Below, piece by piece: positions 1 to 13,076 of a DNA stretch of 64,000 bases. Numbering within the stretch: position 1 is the first letter of the stretch; every line of letters starts with the position of its first letter. The DNA is from Armigeres subalbatus (taxonomy: Eukaryota; Arthropoda; Insecta; Diptera; Culicidae): positions 434,743,240-434,807,239 of the forward strand of contig NC_085140.1 of the NCBI RefSeq assembly GCF_024139115.2, given 5' to 3'. The notes beneath the pieces are model-generated. The model was not told the DNA's origin, did no database searches, and saw only the letters and a program-made list of their open reading frames with translations. Both the position numbers and the translations under genes were made by a program.

Positions 1-1900
1 GAGATTTTTTGGAAATATTAGAGTTATAAAAACTTTAAAATCGTGCAAATATTTACTTTTTAATAAATTTATAAAATATTGAAAAAAAATGGTATCACTC
101 AAAAAAAAATTTTTTTTTCAGTTTTAATTTTTAATTTGTTTCAAAACTTTGAAAAATTAAAAAAAAGGCTTCTAGAATTTTTAAAATTTTTGAGTCATCG
201 AGAATTTTTGTTAAAAATTAAAACTTTGAAAATTTTGGAATTTTTAAGAATTTTGAAAATATTTTTCATGATCAACAATTTTTATAATTTCTAAAATTTT
301 TCGAATTTCCAAATTTTTAAGAATTTTCAAGATTTTTCGAATTTGTTAACTTAAAGTGAAAATAATTCACTTTTTAAAATTAATTTTTTTTTATAGATTC
401 CAAGTATTCTTAGAATTTTAGGCATTTTTTAACATTCACTTTCTTTTTAGAATTTTTAAAATTTCAGAATATTTTTTTTTAGAATTTTCATATTTTTATT
501 TTTAAGATCTCTAGAAATTTCTCAATTTTACATAAAATAGAATTTTGGAAAGATTTAGAATTTTACAAATTTTTAGTATTCTAAATAAGAATTTGATTTT
601 TTTTTAGATTTTTTGGAAATAATATATGAATATAAAAACTTAAAAATCGTGCAAATTTTTAAAAAGTTTGGGATTTTTATATTTTATTTTATTTATAAAG
701 TATTGAAAATGTTTAGAATATTTAAAAAAAAATAACTTTTTTTGTGAATTTTAAAAACTTACAGAAAAAAAAATTATTTTAGAATTTAAAAAAATTGAAA
801 AACAGAAATTTATGATCTTTTTTCAAATTTTGAAAATTTTCGGATTTCTAGCATTTATTACTTTTTTTAATTTTTGGAACGTAATTTTTTTTTAATTTTA
901 GGATTTTTTTAGAAATGTTTTGTATTAGATTTTTTCATACCATTAAATTAATAAAATATTTAAAAAATTTGAAATATTAAAAAAAATTAAACTTTTTTCT
1001 TTAATTTATAAATTTTTGAAAGTTTACAATTTGTTTAAATTTTTTTTTAACTTTGAAAAAAGAATGAATCGTCGAGAAATTTTGTCAAACAAATATAATC
1101 TCTGAAAATTTGGAATTTAAAAAAAAATGAAATCTTTGCTATTTTTAATTACTTTATAATATTTCAAATTGTCAAAACTTTTCAATTTGTTATGGTTTCA
1201 TATTTTTCAAAAATAAATACATATTTTTAAATACACAATTTATATTAAAATCATTAGATTTTTTGATTTTTTTTTCAATATATTTGGAATTTTTTAAATT
1301 AAAAGAGTTATTTGAACTAAATATTTTTGAAGTATATAGAATTTAAAGAACTTTAAAAATATATAGAATTTTGGAATCTCCAAAATAGTTTGATTCTCAG
1401 AAATTTTTGACTTTTTTTATTTTATTAGAACCTATAGAAATTTCGAAATACAGTAATATCTTGATTATATCACCCCCTAATGAATTTCGGGGTGATAAAA
1501 TTAGAAAATGTGACAAAAACAGAAAAAAAAATATTTAGAATTTTTTAATTTGTTTCTCAAATATGAATCAGTTATGCCTCGGCAAAGCAAAATATGTTAA
1601 CGGAAATTATGTGTCGGAAAATGCTTAATATATTCTTTAATGGTACTCAGAAATGATTCGTAATAAGTCACAGGCGGTGAAAGATATTTCATGAAAATCA
1701 TAGTTGTTTGCGGTATTAATTACGAAAATAAATAGAAAGACTAAAATTTTAAAATTTTCTTGGAGTGACAAAGTCGGGTCGAAAACGTCATAAAATCGGG
1801 GGTAGACAAAATTGGGGAGCAATTCTGTAATTTTTGTTTTAAAATTTAGGATTTTTTTGAATATCTGATTTTTTCTGATTTCTTATCTTTTTTAAGTTTT
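1..1900. repeat. A/T-rich low-complexity DNA with diverged internal duplication
   Basis: Almost entirely A and T, with runs of T or A and recurring GAATTTTT/AAAATTT words. Blocks recur in degraded form: positions 3-60 resemble 605-660 (both contain TTTTTTGGAAAT and ATCGTGCAAAT), and 189-245 resembles 1062-1115 (both contain TCGAGAA followed by GGAATTT). This suggests old segmental duplication of about 0.6-0.9 kb pieces. A short dyad ATCACCCC...GGGGTGAT lies at about 1470-1498. No credible gene is seen; short ORFs here are what such composition gives by chance. Confidence 0.6.
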
Positions 1901-2493
1901 GAATGTTAGTTTTTTTTTTGCAATTCCTGATTATGATCCTGGTTTACAGTTGACATTTGAGTGATGAAACGGCCTACTTTTCCATACCAATGAAATGGGT
2001 GCTTTCATGAACATTATGCAACTCAAATGGGTTGCATAAAATCCTCATTTGGGTGCTTTAATGAAAAACCATCATTAGAACAGTAGTTACATGACCACAT
2101 TTAGCTCAATTAGCTTGGGTGAGTGTTCAAATAGTGTATTCTCGACTCGACTCAAGCTGAAAAAATCATCTGTTTTGCAACTTGTTGCATAAACTACTAT
2201 TTTATAAGTTCAAAAAACAAACGATTTTGGCATTCAGGATTTTTTTTTTCATCATTTCGAATTCCGGATTTTTTTAGAATTTCAATGTTTGAAAGCCTTA
2301 AATTCAAAGTTTTATAAATGTACAGACTTTTGAAAATTGCAGAAAAAATAAATTTTTGAATTCGTACTTTGAAAATCAGAATTTAAAATTCTTAACTTCT
2401 GATTTGGAATTCAAAATTGAGCATTCTCACTCGTCGATTCAAAATTCTCAATTTGAAAAGCAGAATATGGAATCCAAAATTCATGGTTCGACA
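1901..2493. other. A/T-rich intergenic DNA, no gene seen
   Basis: Contains locally repeated words such as TTGCATAAA and ATGGGTTGCATAAA around 1990-2200, which look like fragments of an old interspersed repeat. No terminal repeats or ORF can be supported. Confidence 0.4.
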
Positions 2494-2876
2494 CAGTGTT
2501 GTAAAATGTCATTTGCATTTGTTTGTATAATTTTCCCAGAACATTTTCCAGAAGGTAGCTATCAATTCATGATGTATGACGAACTTATAGCGCTTAAATG
2601 TGGCTACAACTTTGTCTAACGAGACATTGCTGTAAATATGTAATCTGGGGCGTGGGAGGCAGAATGTCATTCAAATGACATTATGTCAAATGACACGTGA
2701 CATTTTGGAGAGTTTTCACTCTCCAGCCTCAGATGTTATATTTAAAGCAATGTACCCTTGGACAAAAATATAGCCCTACTCAAGCGTTATGAGTACATCT
2801 AAAATTATGGAATAAATTTGGCTTCTAAAGAAAGTTATGAACAAATTAGTCAAATGACATGCAGATGACATTTCAC
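2494..2876. mobile_element. Diverged MITE, relative of the hAT MITE at 13077
   Basis: The left end starts CAGTGTTGTAAAATGTCA and the right end reads TGACATTTCACAAG, matching in position and motif the termini of the 397-bp element at 13077-13473. Internal landmarks are collinear: a TCATTTG or ATGTCAAATGAC block, a GACATTGCTGTAAATAT / GTCATTGTTCTAAATAT block, and AAAGTTAT.AACAAATTAGTC just inside the right end. The right terminus has decayed and no target duplication is visible, so the exact end is approximate. It carries no transposase and would be non-autonomous. Confidence 0.65.
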
Positions 2877-5800
2877 AAGCCAAAATGTCAAAATCAAAAC
2901 CTGGAATGTTGAAATCAACAATCCTTATTCTGATTGATGAGTTAAATAATCTCAAATTAAATGTTTGATTCCTGAATTCAAAATGATGCATATGTCTAAT
3001 AAATGTGCGAATCTGCTTGTGATGTGACACATTGGCTTCAACGGTCATTATTTGTGCGTCAACTAATGCGACACCACATTTAACATTGCCACTTTGCATA
3101 GAAAAAAATCCTTCAACTAGTCATTTCATATTCATGAAATGATTCCAAGTTTTTTTTGTGTGTGGCCTACCTCTAATGAGAAAAATCGAGTGTAGTGCGG
3201 TCACAGACCAGCATGTGCATGTTGGGACAAATTAATTCCGGATGAAAAATCGTTGGCTGCTCCGGTGGTAAATCGTCAACAAAAAAGAACTTCCACCGTG
3301 CACTCAAATTAAAATTAAAATTAAAAAGTTGCAATAAAATTATGATTAAAAATTTATGCTTCAACATACCGACAGTCACACATCACCTACACGCAACCAC
3401 ATGCCAACCGACGACGACGACGGTAGTCATTTTGGAACAACTCTGCGGGAATCGTGGATGGCGGGCGGGATGCAAATGGAGATGAATAAACGATTCCCGG
3501 AGAGAAGATTGTGTCCTCGAATGAGAGGAAAGTCGTTCTTCAAAGAGCTCCACGTTCGTCTCTCATTTCAATCCCGGACCCACATCCGCCGAGTCCCATT
3601 TGGGTACGCGCACATCAAAGTTATCGAAAAGTTGGAAGCCAAGCTTTTCCTGCAGTTACAATATGATACAATGATCATCGTGTACCGACGACGACGACGA
3701 CGACAGTGCCACTGTGGGTGGAAAACGTGTAGTTCGTATGCGGAGGGGCCGGGAAAATTGGAAAAATGACATCACACACATGACGGAACACTCGCCGCAC
3801 TGCAACTTCCACGTGAGTGATCCCCAGTTGGCAGCTTTATCACCATTCAAATTTTAATGAGTTTACAGTTTTTCTCTGTGCCAGACCAGCGCGAACGACA
3901 ACGGCGAGGACGACAGCAGTCAGCTAATTTACGGCTGAGCGAGTCTAATTCCGTTTAATTACTGCAAAATATGACGCCGTCCATTGTCTCCTTCTGGTGT
4001 CGCCCCTTCCCAGCTCCGAACACAAATCTCGACATTTAATTAAAGTTTATAATTATGAGACTGAGGCTTGTTGACTGTTTGCTCCCAGTAATTCCGTTTT
4101 ATAGCAAAGACACAAGCTGACAACGAGCTCAGGGAACTTATGTCCTCTCTTCAGGCTTGTCCTGGAATAATAATTGTGAACCATTATCGCAATCACACCC
4201 CTCCCAAGCAGGAAGAAATTAAAATTTTAACGGTCTTCTTTGGATTGGAGTGCGGTGATTTATTAGAGTGAGGCATCTTGAGACGATTCCCCCGAAAGTT
4301 GATTGACAGCTGAATGATTTGTCGGTTTGTGTAATGTGAAACCTCCGAAAGGGTTTTTCACCTGCCTGCCTGTGCGGGCCAATCAAGAAACCAACCCAAA
4401 ATCAATTGCAATCTAGCGCACTTTAACGGTTCTTTTGGATCGTAAAAAGTGGGATTACATGCCTGCGTAACAAAATTGTAGCACGTACCGAAGAAATCTG
4501 AAACCCAGTGGTCAGCGAGTTTGCTTCATTAAAAACCCTCCTAGTTATGCTAATGAGTCGCGCCAGGGAACTCAAGTTGTCAACGCACAGTGACCAACAC
4601 GATTTGATTGACACCGGTCATCTTTCGCTTATTGCATTACCTTGGATGCGTGAGAGAGCCCGGAACCAGTTTCCATCAGTAGACAAGGAAGTGTGATCTG
4701 TTTTCCCGAAAAAGGGTGTCGTCTCACTATTTACCCTCCCTTGCAAAGGCGGTTTCACACTTCGATGATAATCTTCTTAAGTGTTTCCGTTAGTTTTTTT
4801 TCGCTTCTGTCAGAAAAACAGACAAAATCTCGAGAAAAAGAAGCTGCTTTTCCTGATCTGAAAAAAAAGTTCGATAAACTGCTAATCCTTGAAACCCCAG
4901 AAATTGATTGGATTTCTCACTGGTTGTCACTCAATTCAACACTCCGGGTCGGTCCCTTTCTTGCATGCGCGGTAGCTCCGTCGGTGGTGCAAATTTCAGG
5001 TTTTGTATCGGTTGCGAAATGAGCCTTAAACCGAAACCCAAATAGATTTATTACACAGCCGGCCGGGCGTAATGAGGGGAGGACAAGAAGCGCAGACAGA
5101 AGCTGGCAAAGAATCTATCTGATTGACACCGATGGGCACAAATTGCCCTCTATCGTGTTCTCGGATTCGGTTTTAGGATGATACTCGCAGGGGGAAAACT
5201 AAATTAGTAATCCCTGTGAGTGAAACTCTAAACAGTCCGAATATGCTGACGTGTTCGTCGAAATTCGAACCTTGAACAAAAAATCTTCAGAAGAGAAAAA
5301 TCATTATTTGTCAAAATTCGAAATTACAATTGACTAAAAATGATAAATGCAATAATTTGAGTTGTTCAGTTGTTCAAATCTCATCAAAAACTAACTTCCT
5401 CCGGATATCCCTCGACATTAATTCAATCACAACTACCCACATTACCCCTCTTAAAACCACTCGCACATCACCCTATCCAGCTGCCGTAAATTTCCCTATC
5501 CGGCAAGTTCATCATCAACTTGACTTTAATTTTCAATTCGCCAGAGCGCTGAAAATGGGGAGAAAATCAATTGCCCTTATCACCAGGAACTTCCCACACA
5601 ACGACACCCTCTTTTCTTTATTCGGAATCTCGTCTCGACTCTCCCGCTTTTGAGCTTCGGGGCCTGCTCTAATGTGGGAAATATGTTTCTATCTCCACCT
5701 CCTCTCGACGAATGCCTTCTCACTGAGCCACTTTAGCCGGACTATAATGCACTGCGGTTCGGAACCGTTCAATCCCCCTTAGGCCTGCCAGGCGCCGTAT

Positions 5801-7631
5801 CGTTGCTCAATTTTGATTAAATTATCGGAACGAACGACTTATGTCTTCATGAGAAAATTTTTCTTTCTTTGAACACGATTCCAAAAAATAACATCCGTAT
5901 CCAAGTACTCGGAAAACACAATCAATCGATAATTGGAAACGCGTTATGAATTTCTAATATCCTCTTCCCTGATTGCCCGAAAACCATAATTACTTGTTTA
6001 TTGATTCCCTTCTGAGCGCACCGAGACCACGGAGAAACTCGCTGTGACAGATATGCAAATTGCTTCTCGGTTGCCGTTGGCAGCCTTCCCGTGGGTCGTC
6101 CAAGGACGACCGACGGGGACAATGCGGCCTTTGAATAGAATTGACATTCATTGATTGACAGCTCTGAGGCTTCCCCGATCGGTGCTGGCGGTGTGTCACC
6201 TTTCTGACTTCCTGGATGCTACGAGCATCGAGCAATCACGAAATTGATTTCCCTATTGTCGCCAGTAGAGTGGATGCTCATGCCCCGACGTTGTGACAAC
6301 GTCGGCTCTATTGCGTAATCTATCCGAACAACCAAGAGGCGCAATGTGTAGGCGTCACCGATTAATTGCTACCAATTAGTTACCACTCGTACGGGAACTG
6401 ACCACTGACTGGACAAACCCATCTGCTTCATGCGTTTTACTCAACAGAGAGCACACAGAAATCCAACGACACAGACACAAGCTGTTAACGATGGAAAAAT
6501 TAATTGAATCCGATAAATCTCCGATTTCGTTCCATGCTTACACTCGCATCTTCCCGGAACCCCTTCGCACGGTTGACAATTTTTAATAACTTCATAATCA
6601 AGTGGAAAATTAGTTCTATCCTTAGAAAGAAAAAAAAAGACGACAACGACCGCCGCAGCACAGTACATCCACTTTCCATGAACGGACGGGTGCGATCTGC
6701 CTGCAGTAGTGCGGCATGGCATCTTCACTTGACTTGGGACTCATCCTTCCCGAACGGCTTCCTAAACAAACACTCCATGACTGGCTGTCAACTGGCAGCC
6801 CGCAAGCCCGTCGCGTCGTCGTTCGCTTTTGCTGTCACTCTTGAGGGTGCGGCACGCTTGGAATGGAAGTGCATCCGTCTGTGACGAGATCCTTGACGAG
6901 TGTAGTAGGAAAATTGTGAAGATGCACTTATCTTCGCCGCTCGAAGTGGATTATGTCGATTGTTACTAGCATTTGGTTCAAAGTACAAGGGTTTTGACTA
7001 CATTGTGATTATTTCCTGGATCCACTTTGATTATGATCTAAGCATGATTGATTACGTTAAAAAATGATACGATGTCAAGACGGAAACATTACTAAAAAAA
7101 TGCATTGCGAATCAAACAAACATGATTTCTACGCATGAAAATCGTAAATATCTGATCGTAAGTGTGCGAAGTTTATTCTGAAAAATAGAATCAATCGGCA
7201 AAAATCTGCAAAATCATGGAAAACGTTCCTCGATTAACATAGAATTTGTAGCCGCAATCTAGAAATGATTGCGGAATATGCGCTGAATTACTCGGAAAGC
7301 TACTTTGAAGAAGAATTTTAGGTGGAAAAAGTAATTTTTGCTTCGGTCTTAGCTTCGATTAACATTTTAGTGTACGATTGATCGTGTATCGCCTAATAAG
7401 CTTCGGGATTATTACGAAATACGGAAGAGTTGCATCTTCTGTATCTCGTACTACCCGAAGATCAGTGAAACAACTCAAGATTGCAGAGGTCGAACCCATG
7501 CACCGTGGTCAGTTTTCGAATCAATGGATCAAAACCAGCTAGTTTTTGACTTAATATGTAAATAAAATCTAACATTTCCATTTTTTGCCTAAGTAACTTT
7601 GAGCGATTCCGTGGGGGTTATCAAAAGAACT
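2877..7631. other. Unique, probably intronic or intergenic DNA
   Basis: Moderate-GC unique sequence with homeodomain-like TTAATTA/TAATTG cores and short trinucleotide runs: GACGACGAC near 3410 and CGACGACGACGACGAC near 3687. A 137-codon plus-strand ORF at 3356-3769 gets its poly-Asp and poly-Arg tracts from these microsatellites and shows no domain, so I do not call it a gene. I see no exon with convincing splice sites. Conserved noncoding DNA near a regulator gene is possible but unproven. Confidence 0.45.
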
Positions 7632-10600
7632 TCATAGACCTCTTGAAAGGAGGTTTTTGAGTCTCTTGAAAGGAGGCTTCCGAGCCTCTTGAAAGGAGGC
7701 TTCCGAGCCTCTTGAGAGGAGGCTTCCGAGCCTCTTGAAACGAGGCTTCCCGAGCCTCTTGAAAGGAGGCTTCCCGAGCCTCTTGAAAGGAGGCTTCCCG
7801 AGCCTCTTGAAAGGAGGCTTCCCGAGCCTCTTGAAAGGAGGCTTCCCGAGCCTCTTGAAAGGAGGCTTCCCGAGCCTCTTGAAAGGAGGCTTCCTGGGCC
7901 TCTTGAAAGGAGGCTTCCTGAGCCTCTTGAAAGGAGGCTTCCTGAGCCTCTTGAAAGGAGGCTTCCTGAGCCTCTTGAAAGGAGGCTTCCTGAGCCTCTT
8001 GAAAGGAGGCTTCCTGAGCCTCTTGAAAGGAGGCTTCCGAGCCTCTTGAAAGGAGGCTTCCTGAGCCTCTTGAAAGGAGGCTTCCTGAGCCTCTTGAAAG
8101 GAGGCTTCCTGAGCCTCTTGAAAGGAGGCTTCCTGAGCCACCTGAAAGGAAGCTACCTGAGCCTCTTGAAAGGAGGCTTCCTGAGCTCTTGAAAGGAGGC
8201 TTCCTGAGCCTCTTGAAAGGAGGCTTCCTGAGCCTCTTGAAAGGAGGCTTCCTGAGCCTCTTGAAAGGAGGCTTCCTGAGCCTCTTGAAAGGAGGCTTCC
8301 TGAGCCTCTTGAAAGGGGGCTTCCGGCGCCTCTTGAAAGGAGGCGGCCGAGCCTCTTGAGAGGAGGCTTCCTGAGCTCATGGAAAGGACGCCTCCTGAGC
8401 TTCTTGAAAGTAACCGTCGTGAGCCTCTTGAAAGGAGGCTTCCTGAGCCTCTTGAAAGGAGGCTTCCTGAGCCTCTTGATAGGAGGCTTCCTGAGCCTCT
8501 TGAAAGGAGGCTTCCTGAGCCTCTTGAAAGGAGGCTTCCTGAGCCTCTCTTGAAAGGAGGCTTCTGAGCCTCTTGAAAGGAGGCTTCCTGAGCCTCTTGA
8601 AAGGGAGGCTTGAGCCTCTTGAAAGGAGGCTTCTGAGCCTCTTGAAAGGAGGCTTCTGAGCTCTTGAAAGGAGGCTTCTGAGCCTCTTGAAAGGAGGAGG
8701 CTCTGAGCCTCTTGAAAGGAGGCCTGAGCCTTGAAAGGAGGCTTCTGAGCCTCTTGAAAGGAGGCTCTGAGCCTCTTGAAAGGAGGCCTGAGCCTCTTGA
8801 AAGAAGGCCCTGAGCCTCTTGAAAGAAGGCTCTGAGCTCTTGAAAGGAGGCTTCCTGAGCCTCTTGAAAGGAGGCTTCCGAGCCTCTTGAAAGGAGGCTT
8901 CCGAGCCTCTTGAAAGGAGGCTTCCGAGCCTCTTGAAAGGAGGCTTCCGAACCTCTTGAACGGAGGCTTCCGAGCCTATTGAAAGGAGGCTTCCGAGCCT
9001 CTTGAAAGGAGGCTACCAAGCCTCTTGAAAGAAGGCTACCAAGCCTCTTGAAAGAAGGCTACCAAGCCTCTTGAAAGGAGGCTACCAAGCCTCTTGAAAG
9101 GAGGCTACCAAGCCTCTTGAAAGGAGGCTACCAAGCCTCTTGAAAGGAGGCTACCAAGCCTCTTGAAAGGAGGCTACCAAGCCTCTTGAAAGGAGGCTAC
9201 CAAGCCTCTTGAAAGGAGGCTACCAAGCCTCTTGAAAGGAGGCTACCAAGCCTCTTGAAAGGAGGCTACCAAGCCTCTTGAAAGGAGGCTACCAAGCCTC
9301 TTGAAAGGAGGCTACCAAGCCTCTTGAAAGGAGGCTACCAAGCCTCTTGAAAGGAGGCTACCAAGCCTCTTGAAAGGAGGCTACCAAGCCTCTTGAAAGG
9401 AGGCTACCAAGCCTCTTGAAAGGAGGCTACCAAGCCTCTTGAAAGGAGGCTACCAGCCTCTTGAAAGGAGGCTACGAAGCCTCTTTAAAGGAGGCTACCA
9501 AGCCTCTTTAAAGGAGGCTACGAAGCCTCTTTAAAGGAGGCTACCAAGCCTCTTGAAGGGAGGCGACCCACACGCTTGAAAGGAGGCCACCAAGCCGCTT
9601 GAAAGGAGGCTACTACGCCTCGTGACAGGAGGCTACCACGGCTCTTGAAAGGAGGCTACCAAGTCTCGTGAAAGGAGGCTACCAAGCTCTTGAAAGGAGG
9701 CTACCAAGCCTCTTGAAAGGAGGCTACCAAGCCTCTTGAAAGGAGGCTACCAAGCCTCTTGAAAGGAGGCTGCCAAGCCTCTTGAAAGGAGGCTACCAAG
9801 CCTCTTGAAAGGAGGCTACTGAGCCTCTTGAAAGGAGGCTACCAAGCCTCTTGAAAGGAGGCTACCAAGCCTCTTGAAAGGAGGCTGCAAGCCTCTTGAA
9901 AGGAGGCTACCGAGCCTCTTGAAAGGAGGCTACCGAGTCTCTTGAAAGGAGGCTACCAAGCCTCTTGAAAGGAGGCTACCAAGCCTCTTGAAAGGAGGCT
10001 ACCAAGCCTCTTGAAAGGAGGCTACCAAGCCTCTTGAAAGGAGGCTACCAAGCCTCTTGAAAGGAGGCTACCAAGCCTCTTGAAAGGAGGCTACTAAGCC
10101 TCTTGAAAGGAGGCTAACGAGCCTGTTGAAAGGAGGCTTCCGAGCCTCTTGAAAGGAGGCTTCCGAGCCTCTTGAAAGGAGGCTTCCGAGCCTCTTGAAA
10201 GGAGGCTTCCGAGCCTCTTGAAAGGAGGCCTGAGCCTCTTGAAAGGAGGCTTGAGCCTCTTGAAAGGAGGCCTGAGCCTCTTGAAAGGAGGCTACTGAGC
10301 CTCTTGAAAGGAGGCCTGAGCTCTTGAAAGGAGGCTCTGAGCCTCTTGAAAGGAGGCCTGAGCCTCTTGAAGGGAGGCTTCTGAGCCTCTTGAAAGGAGG
10401 CCTGAGCCTCTTGAAAGGGAGGCTTCTGAGCCTCTTGAAAGGAGGCCTGAGCCTCTTGAAAGGAGGCTCTGAGCCTCTTGAAAGGAGGCTCTGAGCCTCT
10501 TGAAAGGAGGCCTGAGCCTCTTGAAAGGAGGCTCTGAGCCTCTTGAAAGGAGGCCTGAGCCTCTTGAAAGGAGGCTTCCGGAGCCTCTTGAAAGGAGGCC

Positions 10601-13076
10601 TGAGCTCTTGAAAGGAGGCTCTGAGCCTCTTGAAAGGAGGCTTCTGAGCCTCTTGAAAGGAGGCTCTGAGCCTCTTGAAAGGAGGCTTCTGAGCCTCTTG
10701 AAAGGAGGCCTGAGCCTCTTGAAAGGAGGCTTCTGAGCCTCTTGAAAGGAGGCTGAGCCTCTTGAAAGGAGGCTTCTGAGCCTCTTGAAAGGAGGCTTCC
10801 GGAGCCTCTTGAAAGGAGGCTCTGAGGCCTCTTGAAAGGAGGCTCTGAGCTCTTGAAAGGAGGCTTCTGAGCCTCTTGAAAGGAGGCTTCTGAGCTCTTG
10901 AAAGGAGGCTTCTGAGCCTCTTGAAAGGGAGGCTTCCTGAGCTCTTGAAAGGAGGCTTCTGAGCCTCTTGAAAGGAGGCCTGAGCCTCTTGAAAGGAGGC
11001 TTCTGAGCCTCTTGAAAGGAGGCTTCTGAGCCTCTTGAAAGGAGGCTTCTGAGCCTCTTGAAAGGAGGCTTCTGAGCCTCTTGAAAGGAGGCTTCTGAGC
11101 CTCTTGAAAGGAGGCTTCCTGAGCCTCTTGAAAGGAGGCTTGAGCCTCTTGAAAGGAGGGCTGAGCCTCTTGAAAGGAGGCTCTGAGCCTCTTGAAAGGA
11201 GGGCTGAGCCTCTTGAAAGGAGGCCTGAGCCTCTTGAAAGGAGGCTCTGAGGCCTCTTGAAAGGAGGCCTGAGCTCTTGAAAGGAGGCTTCTGAGCCTCT
11301 TGAAAGGAGGCTTCTGAGCCTCTTGAAAGGAGGCCTGAGGCCTCTTGAAAGGAGGCTTCTGAGGCCTCTTGAAAGGAGGCTTCTGAGGCCTCTTGAAAGG
11401 AGGCTCTGAGCCTCTTGAAAGGAGGCTCTGAGCCTCTTGAAAGGAGGCTTCTGAGCCTCTTGAAAGGAGGCTCTGAGCCTCTTGAAAGGAGGCTTCTGGA
11501 GCCTCTTGAAAGGAGGCCTGAGCCTCTTGAAAGGAGGCTTCCGAGCCTCTTGAAAGGAGGCTACCAAGCCTCTTGAAAGGAGGCTACCAAGCCTCTTGAA
11601 AGGAGGCTACCAAGCCTCTTGAAAGGAGGCTACCAAGCCTCTTGAAAGGAGGCTACCAAGCCTCTTGAAAGGAGGCTACCAAGCCTCTTGAAAGGAGGCT
11701 ACCGAGCCTCTTGAAAGGAGGCTACCAAGCCTCTTGAAAGGAGGCTACCAAGCCTCTTGAAAGGAGGCTACCAAGCCTCTTGAAAGGAGGCTACCAAGCC
11801 TCTTGAAAGGAGGCTACCAAGCCTCTTGAAAGGAGGCTACCAAGCCTCTTGAAAGGAGGCTACCAAGCCTCTTGAAAGGAGGCTACCAAGCCTCTTGAGA
11901 GGAGGCTAAGTCTCTTGAAAAGGCTACCAAGCCCCTTGAAAGGAGGCTGTCAAGGCTTTTAAAAGGAGGCTACCAAGTCTCTTGAAAGGAGGCCACCAAT
12001 ACTCTTGAAAGGAGCCTACCAAGACTCTTAAAAGGAGGCTACCAAGTCTTTCGAAAGAAGGCTACCAAGCCTCTTGAAAGGAGGCTACCAAGCCTCTTGA
12101 AAGGAGGCTACCAAGCCTCTTGAAAGGAGGCCACTGAGCCTCTTGAAAGGAGGCCCAAGCCTCTTGAAGGGAGGCTACCTAGCCTCTTGAAAGGAGGCTA
12201 CCAAGCCTCTTGAAAGGAGGCTACCAAGCCTCTTGAAAGGAGGCTACCAAGCCTCTTGAAAGGAGGCTACCAAGCCTCTTGAAAGGAGGCCACTGCTCTT
12301 GAAAGGAGGCTACCAAGCCTCTTGAAAGGAGGCTACCAAGCCTCTTGAAAGGAGGCCACCAGGCCTCTTGAAAGGAGGCCACCAAGCCTCTTGGAAGGAG
12401 ACTTCCGAGCCTCTTGAAAGGAGGCTTTTGAGCCTCTTGAAAGGAGGCTACAAAGCCTTTTGGAAGAAGGCTACCAAGCCTCTTGAAAGGAGGCCACCAA
12501 GCCTCTTGAAAGGAGGCCACCAAGCCTCTTGAAAGGAGGCCACCAAGCCTCTTGAAAGGAGGCCACCAAGCCTCTTGAAAGGAGGCCACCAAGCCTCTTG
12601 AAAGGAGGCCACCAAGCCTCTTGAAAGGAGGCTACCAAGCCTCTTGAAAGGAGGCTACCAAGCCTCTTGAAAGGAGGCTACCAAGCCTCTTGAAAAGAGG
12701 CTACCAAGCCTCTTGAAAGGAGGCTACCAAGCCTCTTGAAAGGAGGCTACCAAGCCTCTTGAAAGGAGGCTACCAAGCCTCTTGAAAGGAGGCTACCAAG
12801 CCTCTTGAAAGGAGGCTACCGAGCCTCTTGAAAGGAGGCTACCGAGCCTCTTGAAAGGAGGCTACCAAGCCTCTTGAAAGGAGGCTACCAAGCCTCTTGA
12901 AAGGAGGCTACCAAGCCTCTTGAAAGGAGGCTACCAAGCCTCTTGAAAGGAGGCTACCAAGCCTCTTGAAAGGAGGCTACCAAGCCTCTTGAAAGGAGGC
13001 TACCAAGCCTCTTGAAAGGAGGCTACCAAGCCTATTGAAAGGAGGCTACCAAGCCTCTTGAAAGGAGGCTTCTGAG
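7632..13076. repeat. 5.4-kb minisatellite, 21-24 bp unit, about 235 copies
   Basis: Head-to-tail array whose invariant core is CCTCTTGAAAGGAGG followed by a variable 6-9 base spacer. Spacer type divides the array into domains: CTTCC(T)GAG (about 7650-9000), CTACCAAG (about 9010-10130), short or CTTCTGAG spacers giving 21-23 bp units (about 10130-11550), then CTACCAAG/CCACCAAG again (about 11560-13060). The core GCCTCTTGAAAGGAGGC folds as a 7-bp stem (one G-T pair) around a GAA triloop. Long ORFs on both strands (up to 499 codons on the minus strand) are by-products of stop-free units. The last copy is interrupted by a MITE, and degenerate repeat sequence resumes at 13474-13508. Confidence 0.95.

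Noticed and set aside
1..1900. A 71-codon ORF near 79-294 and others in A/T-rich DNA
   Set aside because: Phe/Leu/Lys-rich frames expected from low-complexity composition.
3356..3769. 137-codon ORF with poly-Asp and poly-Arg
   Set aside because: Tracts come from GAC/CGA microsatellites; no domain, no upstream context and no splice support.
10068..11567. 499-codon minus-strand frame (SLLSRGSEASFQEA repeats)
   Set aside because: Product of the stop-free minisatellite unit; indels between units show no preference for multiples of three.
7632..13076. CRISPR-like regular repeats
   Set aside because: Units are contiguous with 6-9 base variable ends, not conserved repeats with unique 30-base spacers, and the genome is eukaryotic.
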